The notes under the pieces are model-generated. The model saw nothing but the letters and a program-made list of their open reading frames with translations, was not told the origin of the DNA and ran no database searches. Below, one piece after another: positions 1 through 8,875 of a stretch of DNA of 64,000 nucleotides. Numbering within the stretch: position 1 is the stretch's first letter; each line of letters starts with the position of its first letter. Both the position numbers and the translations under genes were made by a program. The stretch lies in NCBI GenBank assembly GCA_001769655.1, contig MEPC01000004.1, positions 79,404-143,403 of the forward strand. Reading direction: 5' to 3'. Origin of the DNA: Bacteroidetes bacterium RIFCSPLOWO2_12_FULL_37_12. GTDB taxonomy: Bacteria > Bacteroidota > Bacteroidia > 2-12-FULL-37-12.

Positions 1-1
1 T

Positions 2-307
2 GAACTGATGGAAGAAGAAGAAAAAGAGTCAAGGCAAGTGTCTGAGAAGGCAAATGAAAAACCCAATGCAGAAAAAGATAAAAAGGGAAAAGATGAGGTA
101 ATTGAAATCGTTTTTGTTAATGAAAACGGGAAAGCTAACGTACAGGAAGTTAAAACCGGCATTAGCGATGATAATAATATTGAAATTCTCTCGGGGTTGA
201 AGGAAGGAATGTCTATAGTTGAAGGACCGTATAATGTAATTGCAAAGGTACTTAAAAATGGAACGATGGTGAAGGAAAAAGAGAAGAAAGGGAAAGGGGG
301 GAAATAG
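2..307 (+). CDS. RND efflux periplasmic adaptor, C-terminal fragment
   Basis: This is the 3' end of a gene that begins outside the window; the frame is open to the left edge, so the first ATG (position 8) need not be the start. The tail (VKTGISDDNNIEILSGLKEG, then VEGPYNVIAKVLKNG) matches the C-terminal beta domain of HlyD/MacA-like membrane fusion proteins that link an inner-membrane pump to an outer-membrane channel. Before it lies a very acidic/basic stretch (EEEEKES to KDKKGKDE, about 30 residues), a low-complexity insertion between the beta-barrel and the terminal domain. It ends in a Lys/Gly-rich tail. The family call rests on only about 60 informative residues. Confidence 0.7.
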   Translation, partial: ELMEEEEKESRQVSEKANEKPNAEKDKKGKDEVIEIVFVNENGKANVQEVKTGISDDNNIEILSGLKEGMSIVEGPYNVIAKVLKNGTMVKEKEKKGKGGK

Positions 308-406
308 AAGGTAGAAAATAGAAGATAGAAAATAGAAGATAGGAAATAGAAGATAGAAAATAGAAGATAGGAAATAGGAGATAGAAAATAGTAGATAGAA
401 AATCAC
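308..406. repeat. 14-15 bp tandem repeat
   Basis: About seven imperfect copies of AGAAGATAGAAAAT, alternating with AGAAGATAGGAAAT. The array starts directly after the stop codon of the adaptor gene and fills most of the spacer to gpsA. Confidence 0.85.
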
Positions 407-492
407 TTTTGTCATACTAAAACATAAATTTGTAGCATATTTGGTAATATTAATTTTTAAGCCCTGAAAGGGCGTAATATAATGTACGTTAT

Positions 493-1488
493 ATGAACAA
501 AACTAAAATAACTATTCTGGGTGGAGGAAGTTGGGCGACCGCACTTGTGAAAATACTTTCTGAGAAAGATATTTCCATAAGATGGTGGGTAAGAAATAAA
601 GAAAATGCGGATTTTATTTGCCAGAATAAAAGAAATCCCAACTACCTGAGCGATGTCTTGATTAATCCCGATAAGGTTGAAATTACATCTGAAATTAATA
701 AAGCTATTGACGGAACTGATTATGTTCTGATGGCTATTCCTTCAGCTTTTTTAAAAAATTCACTGGCAGATCTGGATGAAAATCTTCTTAAAAATAAAAA
801 AATAATCAGCGCCATTAAAGGGATCATTCCGGAAAGCAATCAGTTAATCTGCGAGTTCCTGCATGAAATTTACCAGATTCCTTTTTCTGATTTATTAGTG
901 ATCACCGGACCTTGTCACGCCGAAGAGGTCGCACTTGAAAAGTTATCGTATCTTACGATTTCATGCCAGAAAATTGAAAACGCTGTTGATTTTTCAAATC
1001 ATCTTAACTGCAAGTACATACGCACGCAAAATTCAAATGATATTTATGGAACGGAATACGCCGCTGTATTAAAAAATATTTATGCTATTGCCAGTGGGAT
1101 TGCTCATGGACTGCACTACGGCGATAATTACCAAGCCGTGCTGATTTCAAATGCCATTCAGGAAATAAAAAGATTTATAGATATAGTTCATCCTATAAAA
1201 CGCGATATAAATGATTCCTCTTATCTTGGCGATTTGTTAGTCACTGCCTATTCCCAATTTAGCCGGAACCGGACGCTGGGTAACATGATTGGGAAAGGAT
1301 ATTCTGTTAAATCGGCGTTACTTGAAATGAATATGATTGCTGAGGGTTATTACGGAACCCGGTGTATTTATCAACTAAATCAAAAATATAAAGCAGATTT
1401 ACCGATAGCACAGGCAGTGTATCATATATTATATGATAAAACATCCCCTGCTCTCGAATTCACTTTGCTTGCTGAAAAATTAAGGTAA
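493..1488 (+). CDS. gpsA: glycerol-3-phosphate dehydrogenase [NAD(P)+]
   Basis: Interconverts dihydroxyacetone phosphate and sn-glycerol 3-phosphate in the cytosol, giving the backbone for phospholipids. The N-terminus has the dinucleotide-binding loop (ILGGGSWATA, residues 9-18; the usual GxGxxG reads GGGSWA here). The catalytic-lysine segment AAVLKNIYAIASG lies near residue 195, and the C-terminal domain has the GYYGTRCIY region. At 331 residues it has the usual family length. It stands alone on the plus strand, ending against a minus-strand gene across a repeat-rich spacer. A membrane-lipid gene, pssA, lies about 8 kb away but is not linked. Confidence 0.93.
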   Translation: MNKTKITILGGGSWATALVKILSEKDISIRWWVRNKENADFICQNKRNPNYLSDVLINPDKVEITSEINKAIDGTDYVLMAIPSAFLKNSLADLDENLLKNKKIISAIKGIIPESNQLICEFLHEIYQIPFSDLLVITGPCHAEEVALEKLSYLTISCQKIENAVDFSNHLNCKYIRTQNSNDIYGTEYAAVLKNIYAIASGIAHGLHYGDNYQAVLISNAIQEIKRFIDIVHPIKRDINDSSYLGDLLVTAYSQFSRNRTLGNMIGKGYSVKSALLEMNMIAEGYYGTRCIYQLNQKYKADLPIAQAVYHILYDKTSPALEFTLLAEKLR

Positions 1489-1505
1489 GTTAAACTAAAA
1501 GAAAA

Positions 1506-1590
1506 GAGGTATAGGGTATAAGGGTATAGGGTATAAGGAGTGACAAAAGATACATTCCCTTTATACCTTATACCCATATACCTTTTTACC
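1506..1590. repeat. GGTATAGGG-type repeat with inverted arms
   Basis: The left half carries GGTATAGGGTATAAGGG units and the right half the complementary ATACCTTATACCC units, so the spacer between the convergent gpsA and MORN-repeat genes can fold into a hairpin. It may serve both genes as a terminator. The same repeat type recurs near 28.1, 52.0-52.3 and 63.9 kb. Confidence 0.75.
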
Positions 1591-1625
1591 TGTTAATTTC
1601 CGCAAACTGATTCAGCGTGGGTGTA

Positions 1626-2996
1626 TTACAAAGGATTACTCTCAATTTTGGTTTCTCTGTTTTCAACATAGTATCTTGTTTCTGAAACATCTCCATTTAT
1701 GTTAAAATTTTTTTCAATTCCGTTTTTCTTCCCATTTTTGTAAACAGTTGTTTTTTTGATATTTCCCGTGGGATAATACCGGTTAATAGTGCCGGCGCCA
1801 TTTTTCAGTGTGCCACTATCTACTATTTTTCCCTGACGGTCATACGTATTCTGAATATTCCAGTATAAACCATTATTAAAAACCACTTCTTGCTCCAAGT
1901 CCTCGCTTTTATAATAAAACTTCCAGAGTCCTTGTTCCTTGCCTGCTATCCAATTACCTTCTTTTTCCAATTTCCCGTTTTCATAGTAAAATTTCCGGAA
2001 ACCTTCTATTTTTCCTTCTTTATAGATATCTTCATTTTTAAGTTTTCCGTTTTCCCAATACGTTTTCCATAAGCCCTTTTTTATAGCATCTCTGAATATA
2101 CCATCCGATTCAGGATTGCCATTTGCCCAAAAATATTTCCAAATCCCATCTTTTATTCCTGATTGGTAAGTTCCGGATTTTTTTACATTTCCATTATCCC
2201 AGAAAACAGTCCATAAACTATCCTTGCGTCCTTCAAAATAATTACCTTCCGTTTCAAGAATACCGTTTTTGCGATAGAATTTCCAAGTACTATCTCTTGT
2301 ATCATTTTTAAACCAACCGGAAGATAATAACTGGCCTGTACGATAATAAAATTTCCATAAGCCGCTTTTCAAGTTATCTTTATACCTTCCTTCTTTTTCT
2401 ATTTTCCCATTTTCCCAGTAGGATACATGAACCCCATCTTTTAAATCATTCTTATATACGCTGATATAAAAAACCCTATTCTTAGCCAAGTAAAAATAAT
2501 GATTACTGTTTCCATTAAGAATTCCATTCAGGTAGGATTCCTGACTGTAAATATTTCCATTTTCGAAAAAACTGCTCCAAACACTGTCACGTTTATCTTC
2601 TCTGAAAATTCCTGATTGATAAATAGTTCCATTTTCAAAATATTTTTTCCAAACGCCTTCCCGCTTGTTTTTTTGAAAACCTCCTTCTTCCCGTATCTTC
2701 CCACTTGCAAAATATCCTGAGAATTTTCCATGTAAAATCCCATTGAGATAATAATAATCGTCTTTAATCATTCCATTTTTATAGTACGTTTTCCAACTAC
2801 CCTGTTTTAGACCTTCTTCATCAAGCAGATTAATGGTATCTCCATCCACTATTTCAAATTTTTGCTTCTTTACAGTTTTTTTAAGGTTCGATGAAACTTC
2901 CCGCACGGAAGATGATTTATCCTGACACGATGGGAATAGTATCCCAATTAATATAAGAGAATAAACAAGAAATTTACAGTTTAGCTTTAAATCCAT
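1626..2996 (-). CDS. MORN/YwqK-repeat lipoprotein
   Basis: Probable outer-membrane or periplasmic lipoprotein of about 456 residues. Start chosen at the ATG ending at 2996, because it is followed by a standard signal (MDLKLNCKFLVYSLILIG) and a lipobox ending LFPSC; an upstream in-frame ATG (3050) would add 18 residues of no clear use. The mature part is about fifteen tandem ~23-residue repeats of the type GxWKxYYxNGxxxxEGxYxxGxxxGxW, the MORN-like pattern of the YwqK family. Family members are often labelled antitoxins from the Bacillus YwqK/YwqJ context, but no toxin lies beside this one and a structural or binding role is as likely. Confidence 0.8.
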   Translation of the reverse strand: MDLKLNCKFLVYSLILIGILFPSCQDKSSSVREVSSNLKKTVKKQKFEIVDGDTINLLDEEGLKQGSWKTYYKNGMIKDDYYYLNGILHGKFSGYFASGKIREEGGFQKNKREGVWKKYFENGTIYQSGIFREDKRDSVWSSFFENGNIYSQESYLNGILNGNSNHYFYLAKNRVFYISVYKNDLKDGVHVSYWENGKIEKEGRYKDNLKSGLWKFYYRTGQLLSSGWFKNDTRDSTWKFYRKNGILETEGNYFEGRKDSLWTVFWDNGNVKKSGTYQSGIKDGIWKYFWANGNPESDGIFRDAIKKGLWKTYWENGKLKNEDIYKEGKIEGFRKFYYENGKLEKEGNWIAGKEQGLWKFYYKSEDLEQEVVFNNGLYWNIQNTYDRQGKIVDSGTLKNGAGTINRYYPTGNIKKTTVYKNGKKNGIEKNFNINGDVSETRYYVENRETKIESNPL

Positions 2997-3051
2997 TAGA
3001 AAACTTAGTTTGTCAAAAACCCTAAATATACAATTTTTTATAAAAATCATA

Positions 3052-3204
3052 ACTGTTCAGTCCAAAATGAAAAAATAAAATTTAGCCACGGATTACACGG
3101 ATTAATGTTACAATAAATCTTAATACCATTTTTAATCAGTGTAATCCGTGGCTAAAATTTTTTTCTTATTCAATTAATGGTTAATTGCGTGGGTACTGAA
3201 CAGT
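3052..3204. mobile_element. MITE-like palindromic element, copy 1
   Basis: The 153 bp element is bounded by ACTGTTCAGT (3052-3061) and its reverse complement ACTGAACAGT (3195-3204). Inside, a 24-nt arm (3082-3105) pairs with 3132-3155 with a single mismatch, so most of the element can form one long hairpin. A second copy lies at 6401-6554. There is no coding capacity. The family identity is inferred. Confidence 0.8.
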
Positions 3205-3222
3205 AATTAAAAATCATAAAAT

Positions 3223-4440
3223 TTAATCTGATTTTAAAATAGTAACGGGTTTGAATTGTGATGCAATGTATCCAGGAATTACAAGCATTAACAACGTGAG
3301 CAAAAGGGTACCGGCATTTAAAAGAATTATAACCGGCACATTCAACAAAACAGGCACATGATTCATGTAATAATTTTCGGGTTGAAGTGGAATGACTTTA
3401 AAATAATATTGGATTAATGAAACGCCAATGCCAATTAAATTACCCCATATTAATCCTTTAGTAATAATACCAGCGCCCAAATAAAGAAAGAGTTTCATAA
3501 TCTGCCTGTTGGTAGCGCCAATTGTTTTTAAGATGGCTATCATTTTCATTTTTTCAAGAATTAAAAACAGCAATGCAGAAATTAAATTAAAACCGGCTAC
3601 CCACAAAACTAATGTTATAATAATGATTACATTCCTGTCGAGAAGTTTTAACCAGTCAAATAAATGACCGAACAAATCATAAACTGTCAATATCTGCAAA
3701 TCGTATGGTAAATGTGATGACAATTCTTCATACACGCTTCCAATTTTCCTTTCGTCTTTCAGCCATATTTCAATCCCACCGATATTATCCTGCGATGTTC
3801 CGTTTACTGAATTAATTAACCTTCTTCCTCCAATTATCATAAAATCATCAAACTCTTCCATGCCCGATTCAAATATTCCGCTTACTTTTACCTTCCTGTA
3901 TTTTGGAGGGTTTTGCGCAAAATACAATAAACATTCATCCTTTGATTTAATTTTAAGTTTATCAGCGATTTTTTTGCTTATCATTACATCCCTTTCCGAG
4001 AGCGAGTCCCCAAAATCCGGGATAGTGCCACTCATCATATACTCTTTCCAGGAATTTTTTTTAAAATTTTTGTCCACCCCTTTGATGATAACACCAAGCA
4101 CTCCTTCATTTGTTTTCATTAAGGAGGTCTTATAAATATAGGGCTGAATATTAGCAATACTTTTCTTATTAAAATGACTTTTCTGACTAAGATAATTTAT
4201 TGAAAAAGGGGGCTCTTCGTAACTTTCATTGTTTGAAAATTTTTTTATGGTAAGGTGCGAGGTGAACGTAAAAATCTTATCCTTGATTTTTTGTTGAAAA
4301 CCAAATAATACGGATGTAGCTATTATCATTACAGCTAATCCAATGCTTAACCCCCAGGTAGCGATGGTTAAAATGGTGCGTGAAAAGGTCTTGTCACTTT
4401 TGCGTCCGATTCGGTTTGAAATAAAAAACCAGGGGTTCAT
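3223..4440 (-). CDS. ABC transporter permease, FtsX/LolC-LolE family
   Basis: Inner-membrane permease of 405 residues. The N-terminus MNPWFFISNRIGRK is followed by a first membrane segment near residues 28-50, then a periplasmic MacB-like core of about 210 residues, then three membrane segments in the C-terminal FtsX domain (around 272-295, 318-340 and 368-392). This layout fits LolC/LolE, which release lipoproteins to the LolA carrier; a LolA-like gene is present far away at 53.7 kb. The ATPase partner is not adjacent, so the substrate is inferred from family resemblance only. The gene is divergent from ahcY. Confidence 0.82.
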   Translation of the reverse strand: MNPWFFISNRIGRKSDKTFSRTILTIATWGLSIGLAVMIIATSVLFGFQQKIKDKIFTFTSHLTIKKFSNNESYEEPPFSINYLSQKSHFNKKSIANIQPYIYKTSLMKTNEGVLGVIIKGVDKNFKKNSWKEYMMSGTIPDFGDSLSERDVMISKKIADKLKIKSKDECLLYFAQNPPKYRKVKVSGIFESGMEEFDDFMIIGGRRLINSVNGTSQDNIGGIEIWLKDERKIGSVYEELSSHLPYDLQILTVYDLFGHLFDWLKLLDRNVIIIITLVLWVAGFNLISALLFLILEKMKMIAILKTIGATNRQIMKLFLYLGAGIITKGLIWGNLIGIGVSLIQYYFKVIPLQPENYYMNHVPVLLNVPVIILLNAGTLLLTLLMLVIPGYIASQFKPVTILKSD

Positions 4441-4475
4441 GATTTGGTGTCTTTTTTTTTACAAAAAATTTTTAC

Positions 4476-4484
4476 TATCTTTGC
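4476..4484 (+). promoter_or_regulatory. ahcY promoter -7 element
   Basis: TATCTTTGC matches the Bacteroidota -7 consensus TAnnTTTG and lies 34 bases before the ahcY ATG. No TTTG -33 element is seen at the normal spacing; that region is a T-run. Confidence 0.65.
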
Positions 4485-4517
4485 ACTTCAAAATTAAAAT
4501 CAAAAATACTTAAAATC

Positions 4518-5825
4518 ATGGTAGAAACCTATTTGCAACATAAAGTAAAAGACATGACTCTTGCACGTTGGGGTCGTGAAGAAATACATTTAGCTGAGGC
4601 AGAAATGCCCGGGTTAATGGCATTGAGAGCTGAATACAAAAAAACTCAACCTTTAAAAGGAGCAAGAATTGCCGGTTGTCTTCACATGACTATTCAAGCG
4701 GCTGTTCTTATTGAAACCCTTAAAGAGCTGGGAGCCGAAGTAAATTGGTCGTCATGTAATATTTTCTCAACCCAGGACCATGCCGCCGCCGCTATTGCTG
4801 AAGCCGGTTTTTCTGTCTATGCCTGGAAAGGTATGAATGCAGAAGAGTTTGACTGGTGCATCGAACAAACGTTGTACTTTGGAAAAGAACGTAAACCATT
4901 AAATATGATTCTGGATGATGGCGGGGACCTCACCAACATGGTGTTAGACAAATATCCTCAACTGATTCCGGAAGTAAAAGGAATTACTGAAGAAACCACC
5001 ACTGGGGTTCATCGTCTTTATGAAAGAGTGGCAAAAGGCACATTACCCATGCCCGCAATCAATGTTAATGATTCGGTGACCAAATCAAAATTTGATAATC
5101 TTTATGGTTGTCGTGAATCGTTAGCCGATGGGATTAAGCGCGCCACCGATGTGATGGTAGCTGGAAAAATTGTGGTCGTTGCCGGTTATGGGGATGTAGG
5201 TAAAGGATCCGCTAAGTCAATGCTTGGAATGGGTGCTCGTGTAATTATTACAGAAATTGACCCGATCTGTGCGTTACAAGCCGCCATGGAAGGTTTTCAA
5301 ATAATGAAAATGGATAATGCCGCTAAAATCGGTGACATTTTTGTGACTGCAACCGGAAATAAAGATATTATTTCTGAAAGACATTTCAGAAGTATGAAAG
5401 ACAAAGCCATTGTTTGTAACATCGGACATTTTGATACTGAAATTGATATGGCGTGGCTTGAAAAAAATTACGGAAAGTCAAAAAGAAATGTCAAACCACA
5501 GGTTGATATTTTCACTATTGAAGGTAAAGAAATAATTGTGCTCGCCGAAGGGAGATTAGTGAATCTGGGTTGTGCCACCGGACATCCTTCCTTTGTCATG
5601 TCGAATTCGTTTACTAACCAAACCCTTGCTCAGATTGAATTATGGACTAATCCTAAAAAATATGAGAACAGGGTTTACATGCTTCCTAAAATCCTTGATG
5701 AAAAAGTGGCACGTTTGCATCTCGCAAAATTAGGAGTTGACCTTGAAGAACTTACTACTGAACAAGCCGACTACATCGGGGTAAAAGTAAAGGGTCCGTT
5801 TAAGCCGGAGTACTATCGGTATTAG
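4518..5825 (+). CDS. ahcY: adenosylhomocysteinase
   Basis: Cytosolic NAD-dependent enzyme that splits S-adenosylhomocysteine to adenosine and homocysteine, keeping methyltransferases free of product inhibition. Hallmarks: the substrate-domain segment [16 protein letters not shown], the segment [12 protein letters not shown], the NAD-binding loop [13 protein letters not shown] near residue 220, [14 protein letters not shown], and the C-terminal [11 protein letters not shown], whose Lys-Tyr pair reaches the neighbouring subunit. At 435 residues it has the typical bacterial length. It is transcribed alone from a clear -7 element. No SAH-riboswitch fold was recognised in the 77-base upstream spacer. 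Confidence 0.97.
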   Translation: MVETYLQHKVKDMTLARWGREEIHLAEAEMPGLMALRAEYKKTQPLKGARIAGCLHMTIQAAVLIETLKELGAEVNWSSCNIFSTQDHAAAAIAEAGFSVYAWKGMNAEEFDWCIEQTLYFGKERKPLNMILDDGGDLTNMVLDKYPQLIPEVKGITEETTTGVHRLYERVAKGTLPMPAINVNDSVTKSKFDNLYGCRESLADGIKRATDVMVAGKIVVVAGYGDVGKGSAKSMLGMGARVIITEIDPICALQAAMEGFQIMKMDNAAKIGDIFVTATGNKDIISERHFRSMKDKAIVCNIGHFDTEIDMAWLEKNYGKSKRNVKPQVDIFTIEGKEIIVLAEGRLVNLGCATGHPSFVMSNSFTNQTLAQIELWTNPKKYENRVYMLPKILDEKVARLHLAKLGVDLEELTTEQADYIGVKVKGPFKPEYYRY

Positions 5826-5845
5826 TAAGGTAAAAATCTCTATCT

Positions 5846-5888
5846 GGTTTAAGTATGTAGTAAAGCACGCGCGAGAGATACTTAAACC
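5846..5888. terminator. hairpin between convergent ahcY and coaD
   Basis: GGTTTAAGTAT (5846-5856) pairs perfectly with ATACTTAAACC (5878-5888) across a 21-base loop. It sits between two converging genes, so it may stop transcription both ways, but no clean T-run follows. Confidence 0.5.
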
Positions 5889-5921
5889 TAAGTGACAGAA
5901 AAAACAGGAGTACTAAAGGTA

Positions 5922-6368
5922 TCAGGAAGGTAAAAATTCTTTTATATCTCCTCCATTATTATAAATATCCCTCACAATCGTAGAGCTGATTTGTGCCAGA
6001 GTGGGATCCGTAATTATAAAAATCGTTTCTATTTCGGGATAGAGAATTTTATTCATTTGTGACACTGATTTTTCAAATTCAAAATCCGTTGTATTCCTCA
6101 GTCCTCGTATCATAAACTTGATTTTCTTTTTCTTCATAAAATCTACTGTTAAATTTTGATAGGATTCTACTGAAATCTTTCTATTCCTTCTAAAAACATT
6201 CCGTATTTCTATCATGCTTTTTTCAACCGGAAAACATCTTGTTTTAGCAGTGTTTTCACCAATGGCAATGATTATCTTATCAAATACATGTAAAGCCCTC
6301 ATGACCACATTAAAATGACCTTTTGTGAAAGGGTCAAAGGAGCCGGGGAAGATGGCGGTTTTATTCAT
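5922..6368 (-). CDS. coaD: pantetheine-phosphate adenylyltransferase
   Basis: Fourth step of CoA synthesis: transfers AMP from ATP to 4'-phosphopantetheine, giving dephospho-CoA. The nucleotidyltransferase signature PGSFDPFTKGH is at residues 8-18, the phosphopantetheine-binding RGLRNTTDFEFE segment near 88-99, and the ISSTIVRDI motif near 127-135. The 148 residues are slightly short but complete. The enzyme for the following step, coaE, is encoded about 26 kb away. The 206-base upstream region holds MITE-like copy 2. Confidence 0.95.
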   Translation of the reverse strand: MNKTAIFPGSFDPFTKGHFNVVMRALHVFDKIIIAIGENTAKTRCFPVEKSMIEIRNVFRRNRKISVESYQNLTVDFMKKKKIKFMIRGLRNTTDFEFEKSVSQMNKILYPEIETIFIITDPTLAQISSTIVRDIYNNGGDIKEFLPS

Positions 6369-6400
6369 GAGTTATCTAAAAAAAATTATGAGAAATCGTA

Positions 6401-6554
6401 ACTGTTCAGTCCAAGATGAAAAAATACAAATTAGCCACTGATTACACGGATTAATGTTATAAAAAATTTTAATAACATTTTTAATCCGTGTAATCAGTGG
6501 CTAAAAATTTTTTTCTTATTCAATTTATGGTTAATTGCGTTGGTACTGAACAGT
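6401..6554. mobile_element. MITE-like palindromic element, copy 2
   Basis: Same termini as copy 1 (ACTGTTCAGT at 6401-6410, ACTGAACAGT at 6545-6554). The internal 24-nt arms (6431-6454 and 6481-6504) pair perfectly, and TGTTAT/ATAACA (6455-6460, 6472-6477) extends the stem. Relative to copy 1, one base pair has changed on both sides (G-C to T-A). Confidence 0.8.
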
Positions 6555-6574
6555 AACAAAATCAATTCAAAAGT

Positions 6575-8239
6575 TCATGCAGGTATCCGTACTCCCACAA
6601 GCGAAAATCTCTTCAAAATAAACTCCGGATTTGTAAATGAGGCATTTCCTGCCGGATTGCACCCGGTCACATGAAAATCAGAAAATCCTGCATGCTGGTT
6701 TACCCAGATGGGTCCCGTCAAATTGAATGAAACAGGTGCGCCTGCGGATGTCATTTCTGTCTCAATTTTTTCTATCATCGAGTTGTCAGTTGAATATGCG
6801 GCGCAGGATAATGCTCCTTTTTTGAAAGAAAGCTCTTTTGCAAGTTCTATAGATTCCTCCGAATTTTTTGTTTTGACTACCATCGAAATCGGTCCAAACC
6901 ATTCCTTACTGAAAATTTCTTTATCTTTATTCGCATCCGCTTCCAGCAATACCGGTGACACTGTTCTTGACTCCGGAAACTCCGGATTCGTTACTTTCTC
7001 TGAATTTAACAAAATCTTTAGTCCCGTATCGGTTGCTTCTTTTATCCGATTAAGTATGTTTTCATTTTGAACAGCCCCCAAGGTAGCAAAACCCATTTTG
7101 GGATGGGTGGTTAAACCTTTAATACTGTTTATCAACGATGTCACTGTTTCGGCGTAACTTATTTTTTTTCCGTTATTATTAACACCCTCTTCAGGAATAA
7201 AAATATTTTGCGGTGCAGTGCACATTTGTCCGGAGTAAAGTGAGAGCGAAAATGCCAGATTCTGCATCACAAGATTCAGGTCATTTACACTATCAATAAT
7301 TGCAGAATTTACACCTGCTTTTTCAGTAAAAATAATTTTATTTTTGAGCGACTCCACATATTCGCCGAATACAGGTCCGCCTGTAAAATCAATTAACTTC
7401 ACAGATGGATTTTCACACAGTTTTTTAGAAATAAGATTTTCAGATGTATCTGAAGTAAGAAAACATATATCCGGATTAAACCCGTTATCCGCCAACGTTT
7501 TTTGTATTTCAATAACTACAATGGCTATCGGTAATACGGATGCAGGATGAGGTTTTACAATGGTGGAATTCCCTGTGATCAGATTGGCAAAAATTCCGGG
7601 GACTGAGTTCCATACCGGAAAGGTTGAACAACCGATAACTAATCCAATTCCTCTTGGTATGATTTTCCATTTCTTTTTCAAAGTCACATTAATTTTTCCC
7701 ATGGGTTTATCCCAGATGGCATTATCGGGAAAACGGGTTTGCTCTTCATATCCTAACGCAATGGCTTCGAGTGCTCTGTCATTTGCATGGGGACCTGATG
7801 CCTGAAACGACATCATAAACGCCTGCCCGGTGGTATGCATGGTTGAGTAAGCAATTTCAAAAAATTTATGTTTTATTTTTTCCAATGCCTCCATTAAAAT
7901 GCCAGCGCGGTCTGCTGGGGAAGTATTCTTCCATTGCAAAAACGCTTTCTCAGAATAGGAAATAATTTCCTGTGGTTCGTTTACAGGGTAATTAACTCCA
8001 AGCGGTTTCAAGGTATAAGGAGATTGTTCTTCTCCCGCAAACTTTTTTTGTCCGCTTTGCAATAGACCTTCAAAGTTTTTTGAAAGCATTGCTGTAAAAT
8101 TTGCTTTGCCGGAATCATTAGCTGATTCTCCGTAGTTGCTGGCTGAGGGCATTTCTGGAAAATGAGCGTAAAATTCGCGTTTATGAACTGCCGATATGGC
8201 TTTCATTAATTCTGGTTGGTGCTTCTCAAACAGATTCAT
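6575..8239 (-). CDS. paaN: PaaN-type aldehyde dehydrogenase
   Basis: A 554-residue NAD(P)-dependent aldehyde dehydrogenase resembling the long PaaN group linked with phenylacetate degradation, where ring-cleaved semialdehyde is oxidised. Seen: an extended N-terminus of about 100 residues, the cofactor region VKPHPASVLP near 230, general-base glutamate E306 in FTEKAG, and catalytic cysteine C340 in SGQMCTAP. There is no MaoC hydratase domain, unlike PaaZ. No other paa gene is in the window, so the pathway is an inference from family resemblance; a general aldehyde dehydrogenase role remains possible. Confidence 0.8.
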   Translation of the reverse strand: MNLFEKHQPELMKAISAVHKREFYAHFPEMPSASNYGESANDSGKANFTAMLSKNFEGLLQSGQKKFAGEEQSPYTLKPLGVNYPVNEPQEIISYSEKAFLQWKNTSPADRAGILMEALEKIKHKFFEIAYSTMHTTGQAFMMSFQASGPHANDRALEAIALGYEEQTRFPDNAIWDKPMGKINVTLKKKWKIIPRGIGLVIGCSTFPVWNSVPGIFANLITGNSTIVKPHPASVLPIAIVVIEIQKTLADNGFNPDICFLTSDTSENLISKKLCENPSVKLIDFTGGPVFGEYVESLKNKIIFTEKAGVNSAIIDSVNDLNLVMQNLAFSLSLYSGQMCTAPQNIFIPEEGVNNNGKKISYAETVTSLINSIKGLTTHPKMGFATLGAVQNENILNRIKEATDTGLKILLNSEKVTNPEFPESRTVSPVLLEADANKDKEIFSKEWFGPISMVVKTKNSEESIELAKELSFKKGALSCAAYSTDNSMIEKIETEMTSAGAPVSFNLTGPIWVNQHAGFSDFHVTGCNPAGNASFTNPEFILKRFSLVGVRIPA

Positions 8240-8279
8240 GGTTTTGTTGGGTTTTGGTTAAACTTATGATAGTTAATTA

Positions 8280-8723
8280 TTATTTCAGATTTTCTATATC
8301 ATCTAAGTCCTTATTTCTACCGGATGCTTTTTTGTTTTTGATTAAATTATCAAGGTCTATAAAGTTCACCTCCAGGTTCTTTTCTAATTCCATTTTTACT
8401 CTTTGCGCATAACATTCATCAAAAGTAATTCCATCAGGTGTAGTTACAATATCAATCCGGCATGGTGGATAACCTAACTGGATTATCGTATTTTCTTTTT
8501 CTACATCTTTTGTTTGGATATTTAACGAATCAAATCCAAATTCATTAAGGCATTTTACTACTTTGATGGCATTGATTGGTGAGTTTTTTACCCATACATC
8601 CATATCACCTGTGGCTCGCACATAACCATGGAAAACAACTGCATATCCGCCAATAACAAGATATTCAACTTTATTTTTGTTTAACAATTGAATAAATTCT
8701 TTGAAGTCGCTGTGAAGTATCAT
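8280..8723 (-). CDS. nucleotidyltransferase-fold protein (DUF6036/AbiEii-like)
   Basis: A 147-residue minimal nucleotidyltransferase. The glycine motif VIGGYAVVFHG (near 23-33) is followed by the metal-binding pair TGDMDVWV (near 38-45) and a third acidic strand RIDIVTT, the signature of Pol-beta-like transferases. Its start lies inside the upstream small gene (53-base overlap in another frame). Such pairs of a small protein and a stand-alone transferase are often catalogued as toxin-antitoxin or defence-like; the activity here is unproven. Confidence 0.7.
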   Translation of the reverse strand: MILHSDFKEFIQLLNKNKVEYLVIGGYAVVFHGYVRATGDMDVWVKNSPINAIKVVKCLNEFGFDSLNIQTKDVEKENTIIQLGYPPCRIDIVTTPDGITFDECYAQRVKMELEKNLEVNFIDLDNLIKNKKASGRNKDLDDIENLK

Positions 8724-8868
8724 CTGTATAGTTAAAAAAATGCTGTCTCAATGATTCCAAAGCAAGCAATCGTTCCACAGCTGATTTTGTTTTCCAAAAA
8801 GCAAAGTCAGTAGGTTGGTTTTTCATATCAACAATAGTAACCTTATTTCTATTTATGTGTGATTTCAT
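8671..8868 (-). CDS. small partner of the nucleotidyltransferase gene
   Basis: A 65-residue soluble protein with no membrane segment. The DMKNQPTDFAFWKTKSAVER stretch and the following helix (LESLRQ to QRIYSIVKQ) resemble small proteins that precede DUF6036-type transferases in many Bacteroidota. The 3' end overlaps the transferase gene by 53 bases, so the two are surely co-transcribed. It may be the antitoxin or specificity partner. Family recognition is from memory and moderate. Confidence 0.55.
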   Translation of the reverse strand: MKSHINRNKVTIVDMKNQPTDFAFWKTKSAVERLLALESLRQHFFNYTDDTSQRLQRIYSIVKQK

Positions 8869-8875
8869 AACTTTG

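Noticed and set aside
1626..2996. Toxin-antitoxin role for the YwqK/MORN protein
   Set aside because: The label comes from the Bacillus context; no toxin candidate is adjacent here.
4441..4517. SAH riboswitch upstream of ahcY
   Set aside because: The spacer is only 77 bases, AT-rich, with no recognisable stems.
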